A stretch of DNA of 57,434 nucleotides from F1-60-MAGs104 sp964355975. GTDB lineage: Bacteria; Planctomycetota; Phycisphaerae; Phycisphaerales; SM1A02. Made by a program: the position numbers and the translations under genes. Below, in pieces: positions 34,505 through 42,593 of the stretch (positions are counted from its first letter, which is position 1; every line of letters starts with the position of its first letter). The stretch covers positions 1 to 57,434 of the forward strand of contig CAYHFW010000013.1 in the NCBI GenBank assembly GCA_964355975.1, written 5' to 3'. The notes beneath the pieces were generated by a model, which saw only the letters and a program-made list of their open reading frames with translations, searched no databases and was not told where the DNA came from.

Positions 34505-36082
34505 TCACGCAGGCAGCGAGCCCGTCCAGAGTTCAAACTGGCGACGCGCCTGCGCCTCGAACATCACTGATCCGCTCACGCAGTGCGATCCACTCTTCGC
34601 CGCGCGGCGCAAGAGCGGAGTCTGCGCGGGGGTGTAGACCGCGTCGAAGACGACCGATTGCTCATCGAGTTTGACTGCGTCTGGAAGTGGATCGGCCTCA
34701 GGCGATTCTCCCCCCTGCATTCCAGCACTCGTGCAGTTCACGATCACATCGAAGTGTTGCTTGGCGAGCGCCGACAGCGCCATCGCGTGCACATCGAGCG
34801 CGGGCGAGTGTCCATCGGCCTTCGCGAACTCCTCAGCGATTCGCTTCGCGCGCGCCGCTGTTCGATTGGCGATCACGACTGATCCCCCAGCACTTGCGAG
34901 ACCGCACGCGGCCGCGCGCGCGGCGCCTCCTGCCCCAAGCACGAGGATGCGTTTGCCAACGATCGTGTGTGCGCGCAGCGCGTCGACAATCGCATCGGCA
35001 TCGGTGTTGGCGGCGAAGAGTGTGCCATCCGCTGCGCGGCCGATCGTGTTTGCCGCGCCGATGCGCTTGGCCTGCGCAGAGACGCTGCCACCCCCCTCTT
35101 CGACAAATCGGATCGCGTGTTCTTTGTGCGGCAGAGTCACCGCTGCTCCGTAGAAGTCGAGCAGCGGAGATGCGAAGAATTCTGCGAGTGTCGCCTTGAA
35201 GGCCTCCCACATCGGCGCAACGCTGAGTGCGAACATGCGCGCATCGACACTTGCTGCACGAAACCAAGCGTTGTGCACCGCGGGCGAGCGCGAATGCGAA
35301 ATCGGGTGTCCCACAACGCCATAGACCTTCGTGCGCGAATTGATGGCGCGAAAATTCCAATCCTCTATGAGCTCGTGAATCGTTGGCTGCCCAGGTGCCG
35401 TGCCGTGCTCATCGGCGCGCGCGTAGCTAAGAAATCCACCAAATTTTGGGGCGAGCACGCGACTCATCAGCCCATGCTCCCCCATGCAGAGCGCAATCGT
35501 TGGCTTCGCACGCATCTTGAGCAGTTCGAACGCTTCAAGATTGTCGCGCACCGTGCGCGCCGTCCAGACGACTTTCGCAATCGCACTTCCAGGATCGGCC
35601 CACATCTCGGCGACGCGCGACGAGAGGCCCGCGGGGCGTCCACGAAAGTCATGAAACGAGAGGATCACGCGCGGACGGTCATCGACATGCCGGTCGCTGG
35701 TATGCGCGACACCCTTCACAGCATCTTGAATCGTCTGACGAGTGTGATAGGTCGACAATTCCACATCGATGTACGCGCAGGGTGGCGATGCTGCGCTCGC
35801 CGCCCGCCACATTGCGATCCGCTCGTCATCACTGCCTGCGAACGATCCACCTTCGTTCTCATCGCGCGCGGTCACGATGCATGCGAGCGGGCTCTCTGCC
35901 ACAAGTCGCGCAACGGCTGCCGGCCCGCCGATGTCTTCAGCCAACGCGTCAACACGCCACTCAACAAGGTCTGCACCTTGTGACTTCGCGAGCTGCGCGC
36001 ATTCGAGTGCTCTCGTGACCGCATCGGTACGCGCGACTGGAATTGCGATCGCGATGAACGTCACGCGGTCAAGAGTACGCAT
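34505..36082 (-). CDS. aroDE: Bifunctional 3-dehydroquinate dehydratase / shikimate dehydrogenase
   Basis: This 525-residue fusion has two enzymes. Residues ~8-240 form a type I dehydroquinase, with catalytic His in ILSFHDF and Schiff-base Lys in IAKVVWTA. Residues ~250-525 form shikimate dehydrogenase, with VVGHPISHSRSPAVHNAWF (substrate site), AAVTLPHKE (catalytic Lys), AANTDADA, NADPH-binding VLGAGGAARAA and NRTAARAKRIA. The same domain order occurs in plants. The fusion channels dehydroquinate to shikimate. The start at 36082 is chosen because the longer frame overlaps the divergent gene. Confidence 0.95.
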   Translation of the reverse strand: MRTLDRVTFIAIAIPVARTDAVTRALECAQLAKSQGADLVEWRVDALAEDIGGPAAVARLVAESPLACIVTARDENEGGSFAGSDDERIAMWRAASAASPPCAYIDVELSTYHTRQTIQDAVKGVAHTSDRHVDDRPRVILSFHDFRGRPAGLSSRVAEMWADPGSAIAKVVWTARTVRDNLEAFELLKMRAKPTIALCMGEHGLMSRVLAPKFGGFLSYARADEHGTAPGQPTIHELIEDWNFRAINSRTKVYGVVGHPISHSRSPAVHNAWFRAASVDARMFALSVAPMWEAFKATLAEFFASPLLDFYGAAVTLPHKEHAIRFVEEGGGSVSAQAKRIGAANTIGRAADGTLFAANTDADAIVDALRAHTIVGKRILVLGAGGAARAAACGLASAGGSVVIANRTAARAKRIAEEFAKADGHSPALDVHAMALSALAKQHFDVIVNCTSAGMQGGESPEADPLPDAVKLDEQSVVFDAVYTPAQTPLLRRAAKSGSHCVSGSVMFEAQARRQFELWTGSLPA

Positions 36083-36131
36083 CGGCGGTAACCGTGTCAG
36101 CGCGCAGTGAACGCGTCGATAGCATCGCGGA

Positions 36132-36758
36132 ATGGACAATGATGTTGCGATCGAGCAGGATGCGTATCAATGGTTGCGTGGACATTTGGCTGGATTTCTG
36201 CGTTTCGACGGCGAACGCATCGCGCTCAAGATTGCGCCGATGCCCGACGGAACATTCGTTGCGCCCGTGATGGTTGCGATGCTTATGGCAGCCGACATTG
36301 TGCTTGAACTGCCAGATGATGGCGAGAACGATCTGCACTTGATGGTCTCTCTCGAAAAGTTCGACGAGCGTGACGACACCAATGGTTGCGCCGATCGTTG
36401 GCGCACCTATCACGGTGATCCGCCTGATGTGAACTGGGCGCGCATCACGATCGATGCAGTCAAGTTTCGCGGCTACTTCATCGACGGCGAAGTTTTTGTG
36501 CGACCCAACGCGCTTGGACTCGAAGAGTCACCGATCTGCCGCATGATCAATCGCACCAAGCGCGACACCGTGCGCGCTGCGATCTTTGAACAGTTTCATG
36601 CTGATGCAGAGAATCCACTGGTCGTCAGTGTCGACGCAGGCGGCTTCGACGTGCGCAGACAATTTGATGTTCTGAGGCTTTCCTGTCCGTCGGATTGCGT
36701 GATTTCGGATGAGGCAACCGCGCTGAAAGCGCTCGATTCGCTCGCGCAGAAGAGCTAG
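36132..36758 (+). CDS. Uncharacterised protein, possibly HugZ/DUF2470-like
   Basis: This 208-residue soluble protein is not firmly recognised. Its C-terminal part, VVSVDAGGFDVRRQFDVLRLSCPSD followed by a helix, resembles the VDADGFDL...RLDF pattern of DUF2470 domains at the end of HugZ-type heme-utilisation and pyridoxamine-oxidase-like proteins. The N-terminal half (ALKIAPMPDGTFVAPVMVAML) has no motif I can name. It is divergent from aroDE and lies 16 bp upstream of phhA, so it is probably in the phhA-pepP operon. Confidence 0.6.
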   Translation: MDNDVAIEQDAYQWLRGHLAGFLRFDGERIALKIAPMPDGTFVAPVMVAMLMAADIVLELPDDGENDLHLMVSLEKFDERDDTNGCADRWRTYHGDPPDVNWARITIDAVKFRGYFIDGEVFVRPNALGLEESPICRMINRTKRDTVRAAIFEQFHADAENPLVVSVDAGGFDVRRQFDVLRLSCPSDCVISDEATALKALDSLAQKS

Positions 36759-36774
36759 CATCAAAGGCAACACT

Positions 36775-37656
36775 ATGGCACAACACGATGGCAAACAAAA
36801 GTTCGCGGGCAGTTTGAACAGCGCGATGATCGATGGCCCTGAAGGCACCGCCGCACAGCACTACGCCAACCACTTCGGCGAGCCTGGATACGACGATGTC
36901 ACGCGCATTTATGTTGCGCAGCACTACGACGGGTACACCGCCGAGAACCAAGAGTGCTGGCAGACGCTCTACGACCGCCAGATGGAGTATCTCGAAGCAT
37001 CTGCATCTGATGTGTACCTCTCGGGGGCGCGGTCGATTCGTCTTGTTCGCGACCACATTCCGTATCTCGAAGGCCCCAAGTCGATCAACACCTATCTGCG
37101 GCAACTCACTGGATGGCAAAGCCGCGCAGTTCCTGGATACTTGCCAGCGAAGGCGTTCTTCGCCTGCCTCGCGCGCCGCGAGTTTCCAACCACTGTTGTC
37201 ATTCGCCCCAAAGAGTCGCTCGACTACTTGCCAGAGCCTGACGTCTTTCACGACGTCTTTGGCCATGTTCCACTGCATGCCGATCCAACATTTGCCGACT
37301 TCTTGCAAACGTATGGACGCGCTGCGTCGACGACGAATGACGATGCACACGTCGAGCGCCTTGCGCGACTCTTCTGGTTCACAGTCGAGTTTGGATTGAT
37401 TCGCGAAGGTGGAAAGGTCAAGCTGTACGGATCGGGACTCATCTCGAGCCCAGGCGAGAGCCGACATTCGCTTGAAAGCAAAGATGTCGAGCGGCGACCA
37501 TTCGATCTTGAAACGGTTTGCTCAACATCGTTCGAAATCGATCACTATCAGCCAATTCTCTATGTGCTCGAGAGCTTTGACCAGTTGCGCGACGCAATGA
37601 ACACCTACGCGCTGCGACTGCTCAACGAGAACGCCACTGCAGGCGCCGCGCGATGA
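36775..37656 (+). CDS. phhA: Phenylalanine 4-monooxygenase
   Basis: This 293-residue aromatic amino acid hydroxylase uses Fe(II), tetrahydropterin and oxygen to convert phenylalanine to tyrosine. The iron ligands are the two His of DVFHDVFGHVPL near residues 160-165 and the Glu of FWFTVEFGLI near 205. RPKESLDYLPEPD and the C-terminal FEIDHYQPILYVLESFDQL are also typical. No regulatory ACT domain is present, as in bacterial forms. It overlaps pepP by four bases. It may provide tyrosine or start phenylalanine breakdown; no pterin recycling gene lies nearby. Confidence 0.95.
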   Translation: MAQHDGKQKFAGSLNSAMIDGPEGTAAQHYANHFGEPGYDDVTRIYVAQHYDGYTAENQECWQTLYDRQMEYLEASASDVYLSGARSIRLVRDHIPYLEGPKSINTYLRQLTGWQSRAVPGYLPAKAFFACLARREFPTTVVIRPKESLDYLPEPDVFHDVFGHVPLHADPTFADFLQTYGRAASTTNDDAHVERLARLFWFTVEFGLIREGGKVKLYGSGLISSPGESRHSLESKDVERRPFDLETVCSTSFEIDHYQPILYVLESFDQLRDAMNTYALRLLNENATAGAAR

Positions 37657-38843
37657 CAACGCCTGCGATTTCGAACAATGAATTCGCAAGCCGACGCGAA
37701 CGCGTGCTCGCTCAACTCAAGCGAGAAGGCAATGCCATCGGCTTGCTCTTCGCCGGCGATGCAGATGCCTCGCTCTCGCTTGGATGGCGTCCCAACCCGA
37801 ACTTTGAGTACCTCACAGGGGTCACCGATGAAGCAGGAGCGATTCTGCTGCTCGATCCAGCCCATCCAGTGAAGTCAAAGCGTGTGCAGTTGTTCTTGCG
37901 ACCTCTCAACCCAGAACTCGAAAAATGGGATGGCTTTCGCGCGCAGGTTTCGGCCGCACTCAAGAGTCAGTATGGCATCGCGACCATCTTGCGCACCAAC
38001 GCATTCGCGCGCGCGCTGCTCGAGAGCGCGAAGCGTGCGAAACGACTCGCGTGTCTGCATCCACTTGCTGCGCACACATCGCCCGTCTCGCCTGACCTTG
38101 CGATTTTTCGCGAGAGTGCATCGCGCATTCCTGGCGCAACGATCAGCGATCTGACCCATCTTCTTCCTGCGATGCGCGCGGTGAAGAGCCCCGCTGAGAT
38201 CGCGCAGATGCAGCGCGCGGCCGACATCACCGCCGTGGGCTTTGCGGCGGCGCAGCGTGCGGCGCGTCCTGGACAGACTGAGTTCGACGTGCAAGAAGCC
38301 GTCGAGCATGCGTACAAGTCGGCGGGCGCGCGTGAAACTGCATATCGAACGATCGCTGGCAGCGGCTTCAACGCAACTGTGCTGCACTATCACGCGAACA
38401 AGAATCCGATCGCGCAAGGAGAGTTGCTCGTGCTCGACTCGGGCGCGAGTTTCGGCGGATACGCAGCGGATGTCACGCGCACATTTGCCGTTTCAGGCCG
38501 ATTCACTGCGCGGCAGCAACTGGTCTACGACACCGTGCTCAAGGCGCAACTGGCAGCAATCAAAGCGTGTCGCGTGGGGGCAACGATGAACGATGTCGAC
38601 GCAGCTGCGCGAAAAGTGATCGCCGCCGCTGGATTCGGCGACTACTTCATTCATGGCATCGGACACCACCTCGGACTTGAAGTGCACGATGCAGATCCCG
38701 CCTCGCCTCTGCAGGCAGGCATGGTGATCACGGTCGAGCCAGGCATTTACATTCCAGAAGAGTCTCTCGGAGTGCGCATCGAAGATGACGTGCTTGTGAC
38801 ACGCGGCGCCCCAAAAGTGCTCACCGCGGCGATCCCGAAGTAA
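37653..38843 (+). CDS. pepP: Xaa-Pro aminopeptidase (M24 family)
   Basis: This 396-residue enzyme removes N-terminal residues preceding proline. Residues ~1-170 form the AMP-N domain (FLYLTG-like FEYLTGVTDE). The pita-bread domain has metal ligands in LDSGASFGGYAADVTRTF (two Asp), HGIGHHLGLEVHD (His), TVEPGIYIP (Glu) and VRIEDDVLV (Glu), the complete M24 set. It overlaps phhA by four bases (ATGA). Length is slightly short of E. coli PepP. Confidence 0.92.
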   Translation: MTTPAISNNEFASRRERVLAQLKREGNAIGLLFAGDADASLSLGWRPNPNFEYLTGVTDEAGAILLLDPAHPVKSKRVQLFLRPLNPELEKWDGFRAQVSAALKSQYGIATILRTNAFARALLESAKRAKRLACLHPLAAHTSPVSPDLAIFRESASRIPGATISDLTHLLPAMRAVKSPAEIAQMQRAADITAVGFAAAQRAARPGQTEFDVQEAVEHAYKSAGARETAYRTIAGSGFNATVLHYHANKNPIAQGELLVLDSGASFGGYAADVTRTFAVSGRFTARQQLVYDTVLKAQLAAIKACRVGATMNDVDAAARKVIAAAGFGDYFIHGIGHHLGLEVHDADPASPLQAGMVITVEPGIYIPEESLGVRIEDDVLVTRGAPKVLTAAIPK

Positions 38844-38864
38844 CCGCACGGAATCCACGATCCC

Positions 38865-38934
38865 CCGTTGGAATGGTGGGATATCCGGGGAAATCCCTGA
38901 AATCCCACCATTTCACGCGGGTTGAATCCAACGG
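38865..38934. repeat. 70-bp nested palindrome downstream of pepP
   Basis: An inner stem pairs AATGGTGGGAT (38872-38882) with ATCCCACCATT (38902-38912). An outer stem pairs CCGTTGGA (38865-38872) with TCCAACGG (38927-38934). No T-run follows, so it is not a standard terminator. It could be a transcript-end structure or a small mobile palindrome. A related TGGTG/CACCA hairpin occurs at 55428-55464. Confidence 0.55.
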
Positions 38935-38960
38935 CAATGCGATCACACTTGCCTGCCATT

Positions 38961-38996
38961 CGGCTGTTTGAGCGCCGAGTGAAACATTCCGCCGCG
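38961..38996 (+). repeat. GCGGCGGAA element, 3' end fragment
   Basis: CGGCTGTTTGAGCGCCGAG, then TGAAACATTCCGCCGCG, matches the right third of the copies at 15365-15458 and 51393-51488. The left two thirds are missing. Confidence 0.65.
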
Positions 38997-39030
38997 CCTT
39001 CACTGCCTTGGTGACATGCCGCCGCGCACG

Positions 39031-39465
39031 CTACGAATTGATCGGATACTTCCAGTGATAGACCAGCAGCGCAGTCGAGTAGACGACTGGCACTGCTGAA
39101 ATCGCGATCCCTGTCCAGACAAGGCGCCGCGCAACAACGGGTCGATCGCGCGAAATCCACTCGCAGGCGATGACCACGAAGAGCACGAGACTGAATTTGA
39201 AACCGATCGCTCCCCACAATCCCCACGCGGCAATGACGGCATCGGCGATGGGATTCACCTCTTCTCCACCACGCCGCTCCAAGATGTACCACGTCAACAT
39301 GATGTCCATCGCAGCGAAGAAGATGAACCAGACATACTCGTTCTGATATCGCAGCGCTGGAACACCTAAGAATTGCGGCCTCGGAGTCGGCACAAGATGC
39401 GGACGCACTGCAGGCGCACCCGAGTTTGTCGACGCGTCGCGCGGTTGGTGGTCAGTTTCACCCAT
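39031..39465 (-). CDS. DUF5658-like small membrane protein
   Basis: This protein of about 144 residues has four hydrophobic segments in its C-terminal 100 residues. The pattern AAMDIMLTWYILERRGGEEVNPIADAVI matches the D..LT...G.E.NP signature of DUF5658 membrane proteins (from memory). The N-terminal 35 residues are polar and Pro-rich. Function is unknown. It follows thiC on the same strand 23 bp downstream, probably cotranscribed. The start at 39465 avoids overlap with thiC. Confidence 0.75.
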   Translation of the reverse strand: MGETDHQPRDASTNSGAPAVRPHLVPTPRPQFLGVPALRYQNEYVWFIFFAAMDIMLTWYILERRGGEEVNPIADAVIAAWGLWGAIGFKFSLVLFVVIACEWISRDRPVVARRLVWTGIAISAVPVVYSTALLVYHWKYPINS

Positions 39466-39488
39466 CACTGTGAACGATGATACGAATC

Positions 39489-41312
39489 TCAAATCACCGA
39501 GTCATGGGATGGCACGTTGTGCGCAGGCGCCGTGTTGAGTTGCACAAGGCGCTCACCTTGGATCGCACGCGCGGCACTTGGCTCAACATAGTCACTGTGA
39601 CAGGTCGCCTTGCCATCCTTTGCTTCGACAGTGGCTTTGGTCTTCGACGCCAAGCGGTGAATCTCTTCTGGTGAGAGCACGCCGCGCTTTGCGAGAATCT
39701 CTTGTTGCTCAGCAGTCAGCGCAGCGCTGCGGGCTGGGCGCGCCCGCTGATACTCCTCTTCCTTTCCGCTGGCGAACTCTTGAATCTCTTTACTGATGCG
39801 CACGCTGCACCAGTCATGACCGCACATCGCGCAGAAGTCTGTGTCAACGTCGAGATCTTCATCGTGATAGGCCCGCGCAGTATCTGGATCGAATGACAAT
39901 TCGAAGTGCTTCTCCCAATTGAGCGCGGCGCGCGCCTTGGTGAGTTCGTCATCTCGGTCGCGCGCTCCAGGAATACCCAGCGCAATATCCGCTGCGTGCG
40001 CAGCGATCTTGTATGCGATGCATCCCTGCTTGACGTCGTCTTTCTTCGGGAGCCCCAAGTGCTCTTTGGGGGTGACGTAACAGAGCATGCTTGCGCCGTG
40101 ATATCCGGCGGCAGTCGCGCCGATGCAACTCGTGATGTGGTCGTAGCCCGGAAACATGTCCGTGACGAGCGGCCCAAGAACATAAAACGGAGCGCCGTGG
40201 CAGAGCGTGCGCTGCAGTTTCATGTTGTACTCAATCTGATCGAAAGGCACATGGCCTGGACCCTCGACCATCACTTGAACTCCCTTGCGCCATGCGCGTT
40301 CGGTGAGCTCGCCCAAGGTGGTCAGCTCAGCGAGTTGCGCGGCATCGGTCGCATCGGCGAGGCCACCGGGGCGCAGTCCATCGCCGATTGAAAATGTCAC
40401 GTCGTATCTGCGCATTACGTCGCAGATGCGCTCCCACCCTGTGTACATCAGGTTTTGCTGATTGTTCACGAGCATCCACTTTGCAAGAAGGCTTCCGCCG
40501 CGGCTCACGATGCCGATGAGGCGCTTGCGAATGAGCGGCAGATGTTCCTTCAGTACTCCAGCGTGAATCGTGAAATAGTCGACCCCCTGCTTGGCTTGGT
40601 GCTCAAGCGTTTCAAGCACGATTTCTTCAGAGAGCTCTTCGAGCTTGCGTCCGATGATCATTGAGTAGATCGGCACGGTTCCGATCGGAACGGTGCTGTT
40701 GCGCACGATCGCTTCGCGACACGCGTCGAGATCGCCGCCAGTGGAGAGATCCATCACCGTGTCTGCTCCCCAGCGCTCTGCCCACTGCAGCTTTTCAACT
40801 TCTTCGGCGGTGCCCGAACTGATGGGGCTCGCCCCCATGTTTGCGTTGATTTTGGTTTTCGATGCGCGCCCGATCGCCATTGGATCGAGCCGATACTTCA
40901 AGTGCACACGATTCGCCGGAATCACCATCCGCCCTGCTGCGACCTCGTCACGAACTTGCAGCGCAGTGAGGTGACCTTCACGGTTGGCGACGCGCACCAT
41001 CTCTGGCGTCACTGCGCCGAGGCGGGCGTATTCGAGTTGCGTGACCGCCTCAAATCCCTTTGGCGCGACCGCTCGAACAAACTCGCCGCGCTCGACGACG
41101 CCATGACCTGCACAGCCCGCAGCGTGCGTCTCAGCGCGCACGATCGACCATCCTTCGGGAAGAAAGTCCCATGCAGTCTTCGAGCTTGGCTGGGGCATCC
41201 CCGGCGTATCTGGAGAACTAAATGCAAGCGGACCCCCGACTTGCGGAGCATTGGCGAAACTGCCCGGATTCGTGCAATTCGAAGATGGAACTGGTGGAAT
41301 GAAGTGAAGCAT
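39489..41312 (-). CDS. thiC: Phosphomethylpyrimidine synthase
   Basis: This 607-residue radical SAM enzyme turns aminoimidazole ribotide into HMP phosphate for thiamine. Markers are KTKINANMGASPI, WGADTVMDLSTGGD, NSTVPIGTVPIYS, the long FTIHAGVL and SIGDGLRPGG segments, GHVPFDQIEYNM, and the C-terminal iron-sulfur motif CAMCGHDWC. The N-terminal ~90 residues are normal for ThiC. It is divergent from an Lrp-type regulator. I find no TPP riboswitch in the 254-bp leader region. Confidence 0.97.
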   Translation of the reverse strand: MLHFIPPVPSSNCTNPGSFANAPQVGGPLAFSSPDTPGMPQPSSKTAWDFLPEGWSIVRAETHAAGCAGHGVVERGEFVRAVAPKGFEAVTQLEYARLGAVTPEMVRVANREGHLTALQVRDEVAAGRMVIPANRVHLKYRLDPMAIGRASKTKINANMGASPISSGTAEEVEKLQWAERWGADTVMDLSTGGDLDACREAIVRNSTVPIGTVPIYSMIIGRKLEELSEEIVLETLEHQAKQGVDYFTIHAGVLKEHLPLIRKRLIGIVSRGGSLLAKWMLVNNQQNLMYTGWERICDVMRRYDVTFSIGDGLRPGGLADATDAAQLAELTTLGELTERAWRKGVQVMVEGPGHVPFDQIEYNMKLQRTLCHGAPFYVLGPLVTDMFPGYDHITSCIGATAAGYHGASMLCYVTPKEHLGLPKKDDVKQGCIAYKIAAHAADIALGIPGARDRDDELTKARAALNWEKHFELSFDPDTARAYHDEDLDVDTDFCAMCGHDWCSVRISKEIQEFASGKEEEYQRARPARSAALTAEQQEILAKRGVLSPEEIHRLASKTKATVEAKDGKATCHSDYVEPSAARAIQGERLVQLNTAPAHNVPSHDSVI

Positions 41313-41356
41313 GGTTGGCTCTCTTGGACGAAGATGAGGTCAAGATCGAGGACGAG

Positions 41357-41418
41357 GTCGCACGAGAGACTCTATCGAGCAGAGTGCGACGGGGGCGAAA
41401 GTATAGACCCGCGGGGTC
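41357..41418 (-). promoter_or_regulatory. Putative thiC promoter and 5' leader hairpin
   Basis: On the minus strand TATACT (41400-41405) is a good -10 box. Just upstream is the palindrome GACCCGCGGGGTC (41406-41418), placed like an operator. Just downstream, GTCGCAC (41384-41390) pairs with GTGCGAC (41357-41363), forming a hairpin that would open the transcript. No good -35 is visible, which suggests activator dependence. The divergent Lrp-type gene is the nearest candidate regulator. Confidence 0.4.
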
Positions 41419-41566
41419 AGTGATCCTGCTACGATTACCCACTGATTGATGTCTGGGGCTGCGTTTGTTCGGCTGCTTGCGAGTGATTGAAACTCAGCAG
41501 GAGCCGGGGGTCCCGCTCTTTCCACCCTCGTAGGCAATTCTGTTTGAGATTGCACGAGGACCCAAC

Positions 41567-42538
41567 TTGATCAAGACAATTATTGCTGACCGCGCTCCAG
41601 TCGAGCGAACCGCAAACGATTCCGATCGCAAAATCATCGAGATTCTCAGAGACAACGGACGCGCGATTGGCCGCGTCTTCGCCGCAGGCACGGGGCTCTC
41701 TGAGGCGACTGTGAGCCGACGACTCTGCGCGCTCGAAGCAGCGGCTCTCGTGCGCGTCTGCGGATACCGCGATCCAATCGCTTGTGGGTGTCATGCCATT
41801 TCGATGATTCGTTTCTCGACAGAGGATGCCCCCGCTTCGTTCGCGCAGGCATTGGCGAAGCGCCCGCTCTTTCACCGCGTCTCAACGGTTGCTGGTCGAA
41901 GTGAGGTCGTCGCGCTCGTGGTCGCGCGAGACAACGCGCAACTTCTCACAGAAATCGATGCTGTTCTCAGCACATCTGGCCCAGTGCACCTCGAGAGCGC
42001 GAGCGCAGTCTTGTCGATTATTCCGCCGCGCGAAGCACGAGGCGCGCGCGCGCAAGTCGGCGTGACACCAGCGAGCGTGCTCACCCCCCGTCAACAGCAG
42101 ATCGAGCAGAAACTCATACGCGCCTTGCAGCGTGATTACCGAGCGACGTGCTCGGCGCTGAGCGAGGCTGCAGGGCTCTCTGCTCCAGCTGCATCTGCGA
42201 ACCTACAAGAGATGATTTCTGAGGGAGTCATTCATCACGCGGTCGTGACCGACCCGCGGTTTCTCGCCCTCCCACTCAGCGTGCAATTCAGCATTCAAGT
42301 TCGCAAGGGCATCGAGAAGGTTGGGCAGGCAATTGCGCAGACTCTCAATCCCGATTGGATCTTCCTCTGCCTGCAGGGCGATCAGATTCTCGTCGAAGTC
42401 GCACTCGCCGGCGAAGATGAACTCTTTCGCTGGCAGCGCGAGATGAACAAGATTGCGGATGTGCTCTCGGTTTCATCGAGCCCATTCTCAGCCGTGTACA
42501 AGCAGACATTCGATTGGTCGAGCGACGCGGGCGAATGA
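41567..42538 (+). CDS. Lrp/AsnC-family regulator with duplicated modules
   Basis: This 323-residue protein has two AsnC-type helix-turn-helix units: residues ~20-70 (IIEILRDNGRAIGRVFAAGTGLSEATVSRRL) and ~180-230 (LIRALQRDYRATCSALSEAAGLSAPAASANL). Each is followed by a ferredoxin-like ligand-binding segment, so it looks like two Lrp protomers fused. The start is a TTG at 41567 with GAGGA eight bases upstream. It sits between thiC (divergent) and threonine dehydratase (55 bp downstream), both possible targets. The effector is unknown. Confidence 0.82.
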   Translation: MIKTIIADRAPVERTANDSDRKIIEILRDNGRAIGRVFAAGTGLSEATVSRRLCALEAAALVRVCGYRDPIACGCHAISMIRFSTEDAPASFAQALAKRPLFHRVSTVAGRSEVVALVVARDNAQLLTEIDAVLSTSGPVHLESASAVLSIIPPREARGARAQVGVTPASVLTPRQQQIEQKLIRALQRDYRATCSALSEAAGLSAPAASANLQEMISEGVIHHAVVTDPRFLALPLSVQFSIQVRKGIEKVGQAIAQTLNPDWIFLCLQGDQILVEVALAGEDELFRWQREMNKIADVLSVSSSPFSAVYKQTFDWSSDAGE

Positions 42539-42593
42539 AGCAACGGTCCTGACAGCGTCGCTCAGGCGGCGTTGCACTGTCTATTCTCGGCGT

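Noticed and set aside
41313..41566. TPP riboswitch upstream of thiC
   Set aside because: Neither strand shows the CUGAGA and AUGCCAGCG-type conserved blocks.
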